Notes: a model not told the origin generated them from the letters alone. A stretch of DNA of 64,000 nucleotides from Sporolactobacillus kofuensis (GCF_042660205.1 NZ_JBHSTQ010000006.1:1-64000), one strand, 5' to 3'; shown: positions 9,471 through 19,124, counted from the stretch's first letter. Made by a program: numbers and translations.

Positions 9471-10577
9471 TTATTTAAATTCCTTAGCGATTAATGACCA
9501 TGCAGCTCCAATGACTTGGTGCATATCGTAATACTTATAATTGCCTAATCTTCCCCCAAAGATAATATTGTCCAACCCTTCAGCTAGTTCACTATACTTT
9601 TTAAACAATTCATTATTTTTCTGATCGTTCATGGGATAATAAGGCTCATCTCCCTTTTCCCAGTTTGCTGGATATTCTCGTGTAACTACAGTTTTGGGCT
9701 GTTTCCCGAATTCAAAATGTTTATGTTCAATAATGCGTGTGAAAGGTGTTTCTGAATCTGTATAATTAACTACCGCATTGCCTTGATAATTTTCAACATC
9801 AAGAACCGATGTTTCGAATTTTAAACTTCTATACTCGAGTGTTCCAAGTTTATAATCAAAAAACTGATCAATCATTCCCGTATAAATGATTTTTGGGAAT
9901 GTGCGCATGTATTCTTCTTTTTTTAAGAAAAAGTCTGTTCCTAATTCAACATCAATCAAATCATTTGATAGCATTTTTTTGATAATCTGTGTGTACCCAC
10001 CAATCGGTATTCCCTGATAACGATCATTAAAATAATTATTATCATAGGTGAATCTTACCGGTAATCTTTTAATAATGAACGCAGGTAACTCAGTAGCTTT
10101 TCTTCCCCACTGTTTTTCCGTATATCCTTTAATTAGTTTTTTGTAAATATCTGTTCCAACAAGTGATATAGCTTGTTCTTCTAAGTTTTGAGGTGTGTCC
10201 ACATGAGCGTGTTCTTTTTGTTCTGTGATCTTTGCAATCGCTTCGTCAGGTGTTAACACGCCCCACAATTTATTAAAAGTATTCATATTGAAGGGAAGGT
10301 TGTAGACTTCTCCCTTGTAATTAGCAATAGGACTATTGGTATACCGATTAAACTCTGCAAATTGATTCACGTAATCCCAAATCTCTTTATTATTTGTATG
10401 AAAAATATGCGCACCATATTTATGTACATTAATGCCTTCTATATTTTCTGTGTAGATATTACCTCCGATATGATTTCTCTTATCGATAACTTTAATTCGC
10501 TTTCCCCGTTTGGCAGCTTCATAAGCAAATGTACTACCAAATAATCCAGCGCCTACTACAAGATAATCATAGTTCAA
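9471..10577 (-). CDS. glf: UDP-galactopyranose mutase
   Basis: 368 residues opening with an FAD-binding GAGLFGSTFA motif and DKRNHIGGN, then GPHIFHT-type GAHIFHTNN, which is the active-site His loop of Glf. The enzyme turns UDP-galactopyranose into UDP-galactofuranose using reduced FAD, so the polysaccharide made by this operon very likely holds galactofuranose. The length matches the family. Located between the polymerase and a GT4 gene that may use the product. Intact and clearly recognisable. Confidence 0.97.
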   Translation of the reverse strand: MNYDYLVVGAGLFGSTFAYEAAKRGKRIKVIDKRNHIGGNIYTENIEGINVHKYGAHIFHTNNKEIWDYVNQFAEFNRYTNSPIANYKGEVYNLPFNMNTFNKLWGVLTPDEAIAKITEQKEHAHVDTPQNLEEQAISLVGTDIYKKLIKGYTEKQWGRKATELPAFIIKRLPVRFTYDNNYFNDRYQGIPIGGYTQIIKKMLSNDLIDVELGTDFFLKKEEYMRTFPKIIYTGMIDQFFDYKLGTLEYRSLKFETSVLDVENYQGNAVVNYTDSETPFTRIIEHKHFEFGKQPKTVVTREYPANWEKGDEPYYPMNDQKNNELFKKYSELAEGLDNIIFGGRLGNYKYYDMHQVIGAAWSLIAKEFK

Positions 10578-10614
10578 TTATATTCACTCCAATTCATTAA
10601 CAAGCTCAAATTTA

Positions 10615-11805
10615 TTATTGATATTTCTTACTTTTCAAAAATGGCTTTATTCTATTCCAGTGAAGAAACAATGACGACTTAATATGACCTTCTTTAACTA
10701 GAATAAGTATCACTGAGTATAGAAAGATATTATTTGTAGCTCGTTCAAAGAAAGAGTAGATCAGAGTAATAACGATTATTGATACTTCAAATACGAATCC
10801 GTTTTTTAATAACTGATAGCATTTATACAAGATTGTTGATGATAAAATAATAAAAAATATTACCCCACATTGAAGCAATATCCTTAAGAAAGATGAGTCA
10901 AGAAGTAGATTTATATTCAAACTTTTAACATAGAGTGTTTCTGGAAACGGTTTTCCAAATAAAGTGATGCCGATATCCCTAAGATAAAAATGACCGGATT
11001 GCAATCGAGATGAAAATAACGAGTCCAATTCAACATAAATTGGACTTTTGCTATTATAAATCCAAGGCAACACTATACTAAAAAGACATAATACTGGAAT
11101 TAGTACTAATTGAACTATTTTAATTGATTTGTGTTTTAGAAAATCAGAATAAGTATTGAGGAAAGCGAACAACAGAACGAGTATGACGCAGATAAACGAT
11201 GTTCGTGATTGCGTAATAAAATAAATAAATATATTTAAAAAGGCTAACAAGGAGATATGTAGCCAATTTATTTTTTTTATATATAAAAATAAACATTCGA
11301 ATGTCAAGCACATAATAATAAATCCCAATGTATTGGGATGATAAAAACCGAGCGAATGTCTTACACTCTCTCCTCTATTTAATGTTACTTCATGAATTAA
11401 GCCAAATAAATAAAGTAAAATTGTTATCAACGTTAAGCCCAATTTAGTATAAAATGAAATCTTAATGAAATGATAAATATTTTGTCCATTAACAATAATC
11501 ATAAAGAGCAGTGAATAGAGCAATAAGTTATCAAAGTCAGTAATATGATAGTGTTTTATAAAAATATTGAGGGATTCCGTCATTCCCATAATTGCTATCA
11601 ATATAAATAGAATCAGCTTACTTTTTATCTTTCTCTTAATATTTAATATAACTTCACTGGTAATCACTATTAAGCAAATGAGAAGTATAATCTTTGACTT
11701 TAGAACGTTATACCCAATTGTTGTAGAGTATAGAAAAAAGTATACTACCAAAGTAAAATAAGCTATGTTTAAAAGGAATTTATTTATGTTTTGCAGTCTA
11801 TTCAA
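10615..11805 (-). CDS. Wzy-like polysaccharide polymerase
   Basis: 396 residues, almost wholly hydrophobic with about ten or more predicted helices and no recognisable soluble domain; an outside loop near residues 140-160 holds RGESVRHSLGFYHPNTLG, which fits the O-antigen ligase/polymerase type (H-P-N motif). Very AT-rich compared with the flanks, as is common for wzy genes. By position between wzx, glf and transferases it is the only candidate polymerase in the operon. Identification is by topology and context. Confidence 0.75.
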   Translation of the reverse strand: MNRLQNINKFLLNIAYFTLVVYFFLYSTTIGYNVLKSKIILLICLIVITSEVILNIKRKIKSKLILFILIAIMGMTESLNIFIKHYHITDFDNLLLYSLLFMIIVNGQNIYHFIKISFYTKLGLTLITILLYLFGLIHEVTLNRGESVRHSLGFYHPNTLGFIIMCLTFECLFLYIKKINWLHISLLAFLNIFIYFITQSRTSFICVILVLLFAFLNTYSDFLKHKSIKIVQLVLIPVLCLFSIVLPWIYNSKSPIYVELDSLFSSRLQSGHFYLRDIGITLFGKPFPETLYVKSLNINLLLDSSFLRILLQCGVIFFIILSSTILYKCYQLLKNGFVFEVSIIVITLIYSFFERATNNIFLYSVILILVKEGHIKSSLFLHWNRIKPFLKSKKYQ

Positions 11806-11828
11806 GTTAGCACGCCTCCAATCAATTT

Positions 11829-12830
11829 TTAATTTATTGGTTTGATTTTATGATACGCCTTGATTAACAACTGCAACAGTCCTAATTTATAACAAAGCAT
11901 CTTTATGATTAACTTATAATCTGAATAATGAGATGACTTCATCCATTTTCCTATTGTCAATTGATCAAGATTCTGTTTGTATCTTTCTGTCAAATATGTT
12001 GAAGCCGATATTGTATTAAAGGATCGCCCAAACTCTCTTAATAATTGATTTGCTTTATAGACAAAATAATCATTTTCAAATTTTGCTTTCATTTCTCTTG
12101 TATCAAGAATATCGCCAACCATATTTATTGATGATAAGAAATCCTCAAGGCTTTGTTTACCCATAGAATGAACAGTGGATGCATTGTGACTGACATAATT
12201 ATAAATATTTTTATTAATATATTTTCCTCTTTGAACATATGACAAGACATTAAACATTGTTGGGATATCCTCAAACTTCATCAGTGGAAAACGAATATGA
12301 TTTGTTTCAAAGATCTCTCTTCTTATGAATTTGTTCCAAGAAAAACCTTCAATCAATTGTTGGTTGTTCGTTAAAAATTGATAAATAAGTTCTTGACTAT
12401 CCATATTTTTCTCATCAAAATCAGCATGATCTGTACTTTCAAGCGGCCGACCACTACGATCGACCTTTTTCCAATTATAGACGACTATATCTAGCTGATC
12501 CTTTTTTGCTAATTCATAAAGATATTTAACCGTATCAGTTTCGATGTAATCATCACCATCTAAAAACATTACATATTCTCCGGTTACTATATCTAAGGCA
12601 CGATTTCGTGCCATTCCCTGCCCAGAATTTTTTTGGGCCAAAGAAGTGATACAGTCATACTTGCTTGCAAATTTATCGATAACCGCCTGGCTATTGTCAG
12701 TGGAACCATCATTAACGAGAACAATTTCTATAGAATCCATTGTTTGATTGACAACGCTCATGAGGCATTGATCAAGATATTTTTCACAGTTATATACCGG
12801 AATGATAATACTTACTTTCTTTTCATTCAT
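11829..12830 (-). CDS. Family 2 glycosyltransferase
   Basis: 333 residues. The N-terminal GT2 A-type domain shows VSIIIPVYNCEKYLDQCL, VLVNDGSTDNS and MFLDGDDYIE (DXD-type metal site), followed by a C-terminal helical part typical of EpsJ/WcaA-like enzymes. Inverting transferase expected to add one sugar to the lipid-linked repeat unit on the cytoplasmic face. Paralogous to the GT2 at 13990-14946. A good ribosome site (GGAGG) lies before the ATG. Confidence 0.88.
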   Translation of the reverse strand: MNEKKVSIIIPVYNCEKYLDQCLMSVVNQTMDSIEIVLVNDGSTDNSQAVIDKFASKYDCITSLAQKNSGQGMARNRALDIVTGEYVMFLDGDDYIETDTVKYLYELAKKDQLDIVVYNWKKVDRSGRPLESTDHADFDEKNMDSQELIYQFLTNNQQLIEGFSWNKFIRREIFETNHIRFPLMKFEDIPTMFNVLSYVQRGKYINKNIYNYVSHNASTVHSMGKQSLEDFLSSINMVGDILDTREMKAKFENDYFVYKANQLLREFGRSFNTISASTYLTERYKQNLDQLTIGKWMKSSHYSDYKLIIKMLCYKLGLLQLLIKAYHKIKPIN

Positions 12831-12869
12831 TGAAACTCCTCCTTTCTTTTTTTATTAATTCGAATTATT

Positions 12870-13961
12870 TTATTTTCTCAATTCTGCTTTGAGGGCAGCT
12901 TCTATTCGATCTTTAAACTGATGAATGTCATATTTATCAACTGATTGCCTTACTATTTCTGCATCAGGCAAATTCATAGACCCATCATTAATCTTAACAA
13001 GAATCTCCGTCAGTGACTCTATTTGACCCACAGGGTAAAGCCACCCATTCTCACCATCTTTGATGATATCTGAAGGACCTACAGGACAGTTGGAACTAAT
13101 ACAAGGAATCCCCCTAGACATAGCTTCGACCAGAACCATACCAAACCCCTCATACTCAGATGTTAAAAGAAGTGCAGTAGCCTCTGCAATGCACTCAAAC
13201 GGTTCATTTTTCCAACCTAACCAAGTAATTTTCTGATTAATATCTAATTGATCGGCAAGCTCAACGAGTTTCTCTTTATCTTTTCCGTCTCCAATAATTG
13301 TTAATCCCCATTCGCCTGTGACTTGTTTTAAAGCATTCAACAAATCATTCACACGCTTCTGTCCATTATAAATTAGCCGACCAACATAAATATATTGCGT
13401 TTTATCCTTTGGGCGAGGAATTAAATTGTGGTCAATTTCCAAAGGATTATAAACCAAATAAATGTGGGAGTATTCAGCAATTTTATTTTTAATGTATTCG
13501 TTTTTAAGCCCTTCACTAATGGCTAAATGAAAATCTGCTGATTTGAGTACTTTGTGATAGAAAGGAGAGATTGAGGTGAGCGAAAAATGAATCCATGACC
13601 CAATTTTCACTCGGAGGCCTAAAATTTTATTGAACAATTTTGCAAATAAAACTGACTTCTCATCAGCACCCAAAATAATATCAGGATTATACTCCTTAAT
13701 TTTATTAGGCGCTACAAACATACATTTTAGATATCTTTTAGCTTTCGACTCATTTGTAGAGCAAAGCAGAAAATAATCTTGTGCATTTACTCTATGCAGC
13801 CACTTTTCGTCCACGGATCCACCTAAGACAAAAATTTTCATGTTATGACGTGAGTGCTCATTAAAATAGTTAACAGTGTTGGCAATTACGGTCTCCATGC
13901 CGCCTCTTCCTGTTACTTCTCCAAGAAGAATCGCAATTTTCACTTTTAGCACCTCATTCAT
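12870..13961 (-). CDS. Family 4 glycosyltransferase
   Basis: 363 residues; KIAILLGEVTGRGGMETVI at the start and ALLLTSEYEGFGMVLVEAMSRG near the end place it in GT4. It is the same length as, and clearly related to, the GT4 at 8375-9466, suggesting an old duplication within the locus. The frame opens at MNEVLKVKIAI; a shorter start before KIAILLGE is possible. Probably adds one residue of the repeat unit. Confidence 0.88.
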   Translation of the reverse strand: MNEVLKVKIAILLGEVTGRGGMETVIANTVNYFNEHSRHNMKIFVLGGSVDEKWLHRVNAQDYFLLCSTNESKAKRYLKCMFVAPNKIKEYNPDIILGADEKSVLFAKLFNKILGLRVKIGSWIHFSLTSISPFYHKVLKSADFHLAISEGLKNEYIKNKIAEYSHIYLVYNPLEIDHNLIPRPKDKTQYIYVGRLIYNGQKRVNDLLNALKQVTGEWGLTIIGDGKDKEKLVELADQLDINQKITWLGWKNEPFECIAEATALLLTSEYEGFGMVLVEAMSRGIPCISSNCPVGPSDIIKDGENGWLYPVGQIESLTEILVKINDGSMNLPDAEIVRQSVDKYDIHQFKDRIEAALKAELRK

Positions 13962-13989
13962 AACTTTTTCTCTAAAATTAAGAGAACTT

Positions 13990-14946
13990 CTAGATGTTTT
14001 TTTTCTTTAGATAGACTTTTTCATAGAGCATTGGAATTGTCTTCATAAGAAACAATGCAACTTTATACTTAAAAGACAAATCTGGTAATGTCCTGATCTT
14101 AACATCTTTCAGAAGCTGTTTTACTTTTTCTTTCTTATTATTTCTGTTAAATTTCATATTATGGTGGATGATGTGAATTTTACTTCTTGCATCAAGAACG
14201 TTTACATACGGTATTAACTCAAAGAGCATTTTTTCAGAGAGATATTCCCGGATCTTAATACTCAAAAGATTGGCATACTTTTCAATATCGCTATTATAAG
14301 CTGTTGTTGTACTGCTTTCCCGTTTCATTAAATTGTAAAATGGAGTTTCAACAAACGAAATTCCATTTTCCAAACAACATAAATATTTAAAAACAAAAAG
14401 AGTATCCTCGAAGAAGTTCCCATTTTCAAAGTATAATTCATTTTTTTGAATGATCTTGCGAACAAACAGTTTATTCCATAACCCTACGTCCATTTCCTGA
14501 TGATGAATGAGAAAATCTTTGAGTATATTGGCACTTGATTCAATACAACTCTGCGTTTCATATTCAACTCTGTCATTAAACACCTTTTTTATTCCACAAA
14601 TACATAAATCTGAGTGTTCCCTATTCATTCGTTCGTACATTGTTGCAATCATTTTATCTTCAATGTAGTCATCGCTATCTAAAAAAAGAATATAATTGCC
14701 TAGTGCGTGCTTTAGCCCATTATTTCTTGCTGCTGATTGTTTTTGATTATCCTGATTAATGACTTTAATAAACTTATATTTTTGGGCATATTGAGTGACA
14801 ATATCTAGCGTTTGATCAGTAGATCCATCATTAACAATAATTATTTCAATTGATGGCCAATCTTTTTGAATAATAATACTCTCTAAGCACCTAGATATTA
14901 ACTTTTCCGAATTATAAACAGGAATAATGATGCTAACATCAACCAA
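13990..14946 (-). CDS. Family 2 glycosyltransferase
   Basis: 318 residues with the GT2 motifs VSIIIPVYNSEKLISRCL, IIVNDGSTDQT and ILFLDSDDYIEDKM (metal-binding DSD). C-terminal part is basic and lysine-rich. Same architecture as the GT2 at 11829-12830 but diverged in the acceptor half, so the two probably add different sugars or form different linkages. Lies in the middle of the polysaccharide operon. Confidence 0.88.
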   Translation of the reverse strand: MVDVSIIIPVYNSEKLISRCLESIIIQKDWPSIEIIIVNDGSTDQTLDIVTQYAQKYKFIKVINQDNQKQSAARNNGLKHALGNYILFLDSDDYIEDKMIATMYERMNREHSDLCICGIKKVFNDRVEYETQSCIESSANILKDFLIHHQEMDVGLWNKLFVRKIIQKNELYFENGNFFEDTLFVFKYLCCLENGISFVETPFYNLMKRESSTTTAYNSDIEKYANLLSIKIREYLSEKMLFELIPYVNVLDARSKIHIIHHNMKFNRNNKKEKVKQLLKDVKIRTLPDLSFKYKVALFLMKTIPMLYEKVYLKKKNI

Positions 14947-14985
14947 GATAAATACCCCATGTCCGTTTATTAATCATGATCATTT

Positions 14986-15750
14986 TTAATTGCTAAATTT
15001 TCTCTTAATGAAGTCATAAATTTTTTTGCCCCAGTTTTGTTTCTCCATGAACATAACAGGCAATTCCACATAATTGATTGAGTTCCTACTAACCCAAACA
15101 TCTAACAAGCGTTCACTAATATAACCAAAAACTCTAGCTTCTTTTGGTGTGTAGTTTGATATATCAATGTTCTTTTCAAGTTGGAACAATATGTCAAACA
15201 TCCACTCGCAATAATTATCAAACAATTGTTTCTTCATAATGAACATGTTAAAACGGTGTGAGGCAGTTTTGTTCATTTCCTCATCAAAATTTTTTAAATA
15301 ATCCGGATACTTTTCCGCAATAATTTTTCTCGTTTGAAGCAAATCCTGTCCATTATGCGCGTGTTCATAATGTGACATACTGGTTTCTATCCAATAATGA
15401 CGTTTTTTAGGAAGGATTACATCATATTTATCAAATAATTTTTTAGCTGCTGTGGCAGATAAGATATGGTTCCATTTAGATTTAATGGAGCCCATAAAAA
15501 AAGATTGGTCACAGAAATGTCTCCGATAGTGGACCAATCCAATGAAATCTGCCTTCAAGTTTTTCCATGCCCAGTAAACAGCAGTTAATTCACAATAATT
15601 TGGATTCTTCATTGAAATATGATCGCCTGTGTTATCTCCTAAATAACCAAGATCTGCTTTATTTTCTCTGCCAACCTGTACAGGAATATACATAGGATCA
15701 CTTGGCATTTGATATTTCTTATGCGTAGCAATAATTACCTTAATGCTCAC
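14986..15750 (-). CDS. DUF4422 family capsular polysaccharide protein (putative glycosyltransferase)
   Basis: 254 residues starting IKVIIATHKKYQMP with LGDNTGDHISMKNPNYCELTA and LVHYRRHF, the characteristic conserved blocks of DUF4422. Members sit in capsule and exopolysaccharide clusters and are predicted transferases of the GT-A type; biochemical role is not established. Located second after the initiating transferase, so it may add the second sugar. Intact. Confidence 0.88.
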   Translation of the reverse strand: MSIKVIIATHKKYQMPSDPMYIPVQVGRENKADLGYLGDNTGDHISMKNPNYCELTAVYWAWKNLKADFIGLVHYRRHFCDQSFFMGSIKSKWNHILSATAAKKLFDKYDVILPKKRHYWIETSMSHYEHAHNGQDLLQTRKIIAEKYPDYLKNFDEEMNKTASHRFNMFIMKKQLFDNYCEWMFDILFQLEKNIDISNYTPKEARVFGYISERLLDVWVSRNSINYVELPVMFMEKQNWGKKIYDFIKRKFSN

Positions 15751-15807
15751 TTGTCAAAACTCCTCAATTTTGTAAATGGGTGGCATGTCCGTTGCAAAAC
15801 ATCATGT

Positions 15808-16509
15808 TTAATATGCGCCTTTTTTTGTAATGACAGTCATGAACGTCTTACATAATATTTTTATATCAAGTCCAACTGACTTATGGCGTACATAATACAA
15901 TTCCACATTACATCTTTCAGGATACTCAATATCGCTTCGTCCGCAAGCCGCCCAATATCCTGTAAGTCCCGGTTTTGCAGATAAGAATAACTCTCTCTTG
16001 TCTCCATATTCCATCAGTTCCTCTGCAACAACAGGGCGCGGTCCAACTAAACTCATTTCGCCTTTCAATACATTAATAAACTGCGGCAATTCATCAAGAC
16101 TGGTTTTTCTAAGAAATTGACCAATTCTTGTAATCCTTGGATCTTCATTCGGTTCAAGTTTATAGTTATTATCCAAGTACTTTTTATAAAGTGTTCTATT
16201 TGACTTCAATAATTTTTCAGCATTCACAACCATAGAGCGAAATTTATATATATAGAAAATTTCACCATATTGTCCCACTCTTCTTTGCTTAAAAAATACT
16301 GGACCCTTATTATCTCCAAAGAGATACATCAAAGAAATGATTAAGAACAATGGGGAACTTAAAACAAGGCCAATGATTGCCCCGACCAGATCAAGCGCTC
16401 TTTTAAAGAACAAATAGGTTGTACTGTCATTTCCAAGATTGCGAGTTATAACGTTGCGCTGCGTTTCTTCAATGTAGCGTGCGTTAATTTCTGATTTAGG
16501 CATAGCCAT
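15808..16509 (-). CDS. Initiating undecaprenyl-phosphate sugar-1-phosphate transferase (bacterial sugar transferase family)
   Basis: 233 residues: a single N-terminal membrane segment (DLVGAIIGLVLSSPLFLIISL) and then the cytoplasmic transferase domain with YKFRSM, KTSLDELPQFINV and SLVGPRP, the conserved blocks of WbaP/EpsL/WcaJ-type phosphoglycosyl transferases. It loads the first sugar phosphate on undecaprenyl phosphate and so starts repeat-unit assembly. It lacks the four extra N-terminal helices of WbaP, so it is of the short (EpsL-like) type. Directly behind galU. No Wzd/Wze-type kinase genes are seen in the window. Confidence 0.92.
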   Translation of the reverse strand: MAMPKSEINARYIEETQRNVITRNLGNDSTTYLFFKRALDLVGAIIGLVLSSPLFLIISLMYLFGDNKGPVFFKQRRVGQYGEIFYIYKFRSMVVNAEKLLKSNRTLYKKYLDNNYKLEPNEDPRITRIGQFLRKTSLDELPQFINVLKGEMSLVGPRPVVAEELMEYGDKRELFLSAKPGLTGYWAACGRSDIEYPERCNVELYYVRHKSVGLDIKILCKTFMTVITKKGAY

Positions 16510-16523
16510 TGTCTAATCCTCCA

Positions 16524-17405
16524 TCATTCAAGCGGTAGTTTATTGTCGTGTAGAATTTGTTCGATACCCTTCAGAACATCTTTCTGAAGATCTTTATCTT
16601 GTAGGGCCATCTCAATGTTTGTTAATACAAAACCAAGTGTTTCGCCAACATCAAAGCGTTTGCCTTCGAACTGATAAGCATAGACGCCTTGAAGTTCATT
16701 CAACTTCTGAATCGCATCGGTTAACTGAATTTCACCGCCAGCACCGATCTCTTTCTTATCGAGGAAGTCAAAGATTTCCGGAGTCAACACGTAACGGCCA
16801 ATAATTGCTAGGTTGGATGGTGGATTATCCTTCGGCTTTTCCACAAATTTGCTCACATCAAATAAGCGACCGTCTTGTGCCTTCGGATCAATAATTCCAT
16901 AGCGATGTGTCTGGTTCTCTGGAACCTCTTTTACACCGATGCAAGAGCATCCCGTTTTTTCATACTGATTAATCAATTGTTCAATACAAGGTGTTTCCGC
17001 TTGAACAATATCGTCACCCAAAAGAACAGCGAACGGTTCGTCACCAATAAATTTGCGTGCACACCAAACCGCATGACCTAGGCCTTGCGGTGATTTTTGA
17101 CGGATATAGTGAATATCAATCTTCGACGATTCGCGAACCTTTTCAAGAAGATCGAGCTTATTCTTATGAATCAAATTTTGTTCCAATTCGTATGCCGTAT
17201 CAAAATGATCTTCAATTGCGCGTTTACCTTTACCGGTAACAATGATGATGTCTTCGATCCCGGCTTGGACAGCTTCTTCAACGATGTATTGGATCGTCGG
17301 CTTGTTCACAATTGGAAGCATTTCCTTTGGCAAAGCCTTTGTTGCCGGTAAGAATCGTGTACCTAACCCCGCAGCCGGAATGACTGCTTTTCTTACTTTC
17401 TTCAT
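16524..17405 (-). CDS. galU: UTP-glucose-1-phosphate uridylyltransferase
   Basis: 293 residues from ATG 17405 (MKKVRKAVIPAAGLGTRFLP), chosen because GGGGG lies seven bases upstream; the frame is open to 17435. The nucleotide-binding GLGTRFLPATKALPKEMLPI and VEKPKDNPPSN blocks are those of GalU/GtaB. It makes UDP-glucose, the precursor of UDP-galactose and hence of the Glf substrate. First gene of the polysaccharide operon, so it links sugar-nucleotide supply to polymer synthesis. Could equally serve teichoic acid or glycolipid synthesis if this is the only copy. Confidence 0.95.
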   Translation of the reverse strand: MKKVRKAVIPAAGLGTRFLPATKALPKEMLPIVNKPTIQYIVEEAVQAGIEDIIIVTGKGKRAIEDHFDTAYELEQNLIHKNKLDLLEKVRESSKIDIHYIRQKSPQGLGHAVWCARKFIGDEPFAVLLGDDIVQAETPCIEQLINQYEKTGCSCIGVKEVPENQTHRYGIIDPKAQDGRLFDVSKFVEKPKDNPPSNLAIIGRYVLTPEIFDFLDKKEIGAGGEIQLTDAIQKLNELQGVYAYQFEGKRFDVGETLGFVLTNIEMALQDKDLQKDVLKGIEQILHDNKLPLE

Positions 17406-17509
17406 CAAAAAACCCCCTGAGAATTGGAGACTCATATCTAGTTATTTTTTATCTATGGGATGATGTCTCACTTAGTTTTGAGGAAATTCTACTGTTATTT
17501 TATACAGGA

Positions 17510-17537
17510 ATAATAGAATGGAATTGTATTTAGTCAA
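17510..17537 (-). promoter_or_regulatory. Candidate sigma-A promoter P1 of the galU operon
   Basis: Minus strand: -35 TTGACT (17532-17537), 16-bp spacer, -10 TATTAT (17510-17515). It lies about 105 bp before the galU start. No further operator was recognised. Confidence 0.5.
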
Positions 17538-17613
17538 GATTCTCTCATTATACACTAATCTCTTGCATCGTGTACCTATATCTCGACCATTTTTGCTCGT
17601 GAAGCTATAAAGC

Positions 17614-17641
17614 ATTATAGCATATTTAAACGCGTTGAAAA
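17614..17641 (-). promoter_or_regulatory. Candidate sigma-A promoter P2 of the galU operon
   Basis: Minus strand: perfect -10 TATAAT (17614-17619) with a weak -35 TTTTCA (17636-17641) at a 16-bp spacing. It gives a leader of about 200 bases. A further TATAAT at 17547-17552 lacks a good -35. The gap 17436-17809 holds only these signals. Confidence 0.45.
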
Positions 17642-17809
17642 GAGGAAGTTATGGGAAGAAAGTCACAGAAGTGAATGGTTTAGGCTTTTGTTACACTTTG
17701 TTTCTCTAAATTTACAATTATATTACAGTTTCGTTTCAATTTATTTATCTATAATGCTCTTATTTTGTCATCTTATGTTGTCGATGACCATTCAAATTGT
17801 GAGCCGTTT

Positions 17810-18058
17810 TTACTCCTCCATTGTAACATAGTAGATCTGTTCCTTTTTATTCCAAAAAGGTCGTGTCGTTTCCAAATAGACGCGGTAGTTCCCATACAAA
17901 AGTGTCTCATAGTCAACAAGTTTCAAAGAAGACTGCTCAGCAAACTTCAACGCCGCAGATTGAATATCCGTTGCGTGTATTGTGGTCAACGGTTTGTTAT
18001 ATGCATCTGGGTTTGTACGTTTGCCTTCCGATTCATAATAAAATGTAAATGGATTCAT
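17810..18058 (-). CDS. Small protein of unknown function (82 residues)
   Basis: A compact 82-residue frame with GGGGAG nine bases before the ATG. It is not hydrophobic, has no signal peptide and holds a central segment with alternating helix-like and strand-like character (IHATDIQSAALKFAEQSS, then YRVYLETTRPFW). No family is recognised. It faces ktrA with divergent transcription and is isolated from the polysaccharide operon. Good ribosome site and codon pattern support a real gene; function unknown. Confidence 0.6.
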   Translation of the reverse strand: MNPFTFYYESEGKRTNPDAYNKPLTTIHATDIQSAALKFAEQSSLKLVDYETLLYGNYRVYLETTRPFWNKKEQIYYVTMEE

Positions 18059-18364
18059 CTAATCTTCTCCCCTTCAATACTCCGACTAATTGTATGATTA
18101 TCTTCTCCCTAGCTATTCAAAGTTCCTTGAAGATTAATTCTCTATCAACGTTGTGAAATTTGTCCGTATGTAGTGAACTATGTATATTTTTTGACTTTTC
18201 CAGATCTGTACTCATCATCTAAATCCAGCGTCCATGTGGCCTGTGCCCTATGTCTAGAGAATCCCTCTTTTCCGAATTTTGTCGGAAAGTATTTCTATGG
18301 CAGAAAGATTTTAAGATTAGAATCGGTCTGATCGATGAGTGATGGATGGAGCTCATGGAGTCAG

Positions 18365-18393
18365 TTGACATCGATTGGGCATTCCCATAAAGT
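18365..18393 (+). promoter_or_regulatory. Candidate sigma-A promoter of ktrAB
   Basis: TTGACA (18365-18370), 17-bp spacer, TAAAGT (18388-18393). The transcript would start about 70 bases before ktrA. No c-di-AMP (ydaO) riboswitch pattern was seen in 18059-18467; apart from this promoter, a short hairpin near 18281-18296 and the palindrome below, that stretch appears empty. Confidence 0.5.
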
Positions 18394-18430
18394 AAATGTA
18401 AGTTTTATACATAAATTTGTAACGATTCGG

Positions 18431-18448
18431 GTTGCGCAATTGTGCAAC
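18431..18448 (+). promoter_or_regulatory. 18-bp palindrome in the ktrA leader
   Basis: GTTGCGCAATTGTGCAAC is symmetric except for one base pair and lies 19 bp before the ktrA start, downstream of the promoter. It could be an operator or an RNA hairpin shielding the ribosome site. No regulator is assigned. Confidence 0.4.
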
Positions 18449-18467
18449 TCATAAAGGAACGATAGCG

Positions 18468-19124
18468 ATGAATAAACAATTTGTGGTGATCGGGCTTGGT
18501 CAACTCGGCTCGAGTATCAGTACTGAATTGACAAATATGGGCTGCGAAGTGCTCGCCATTGATATTGACCGGGACAAGGTGAATGATTACTCAGAGATTG
18601 TGACGCAGGCTGTCCAGGCGGATTCAACTGATGAGAAAGTACTGCAGGCGCTTGGGATTCGTAATTTCGATCATGTGATTGTCGCGATTGGACGCAATAT
18701 CCAAGCAAGCATCCTGACCACGTTGTTGCTGAAAGAAGCTGGCGTGAAAGAGATTTGGGCAAAGGCGCAGAATGATTATCACGAGAAGATTCTGAAGAAG
18801 CTCGGTGCGGATAAGATTATTCGCCCTGAGGTTGAAATTGGATTTCGGATTGCCCATTTGGCAACAGCGAATAAAATTCTCGACTATATCGAGCTTTCGA
18901 AAGATTACAGCATCATCGAAATTGAAGTCACCGATCGGCTGATCGGGCGCTCAATTATGGAAATTGATGTGCGCGCGAATTACGGATGCAACGTGATTGC
19001 GATACGCCGTGATCGTTCAGTGATTGTGCGCAATATCGGGGAATTGAAATTGGAACGGGATGATGTGCTGCTGATCATCGGTAAATCGGAAGATCTGGAG
19101 CGTTTTGAAAAGGAAGGCGTTTGA
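18468..19124 (+). CDS. ktrA: KtrA/KtrC-type regulatory subunit of potassium uptake
   Basis: 218 residues from ATG 18468 (AAAGGA nine bases upstream; the frame is open to 18432). N-terminal RCK/TrkA-N Rossmann domain with VIGLGQLGSS (nucleotide loop) and AIDIDRD (acidic residue closing beta 2), then a TrkA-C domain (about 135-218). Octameric rings of this protein gate KtrB in response to ATP/ADP and c-di-AMP in Bacillus. It is 52 bp before the channel gene and clearly co-transcribed. The adjacent pair suggests KtrA rather than KtrC. Confidence 0.92.
   Translation: MNKQFVVIGLGQLGSSISTELTNMGCEVLAIDIDRDKVNDYSEIVTQAVQADSTDEKVLQALGIRNFDHVIVAIGRNIQASILTTLLLKEAGVKEIWAKAQNDYHEKILKKLGADKIIRPEVEIGFRIAHLATANKILDYIELSKDYSIIEIEVTDRLIGRSIMEIDVRANYGCNVIAIRRDRSVIVRNIGELKLERDDVLLIIGKSEDLERFEKEGV

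Noticed and set aside
835..17405. Prophage or genomic island boundaries around the polysaccharide genes
   Set aside because: Lower GC is usual for wzx/wzy loci; no integrase, tRNA or attachment repeats are visible apart from the intron and IS at the left end.
18059..18467. c-di-AMP riboswitch upstream of ktrAB
   Set aside because: No conserved ydaO sequence blocks could be found by eye.
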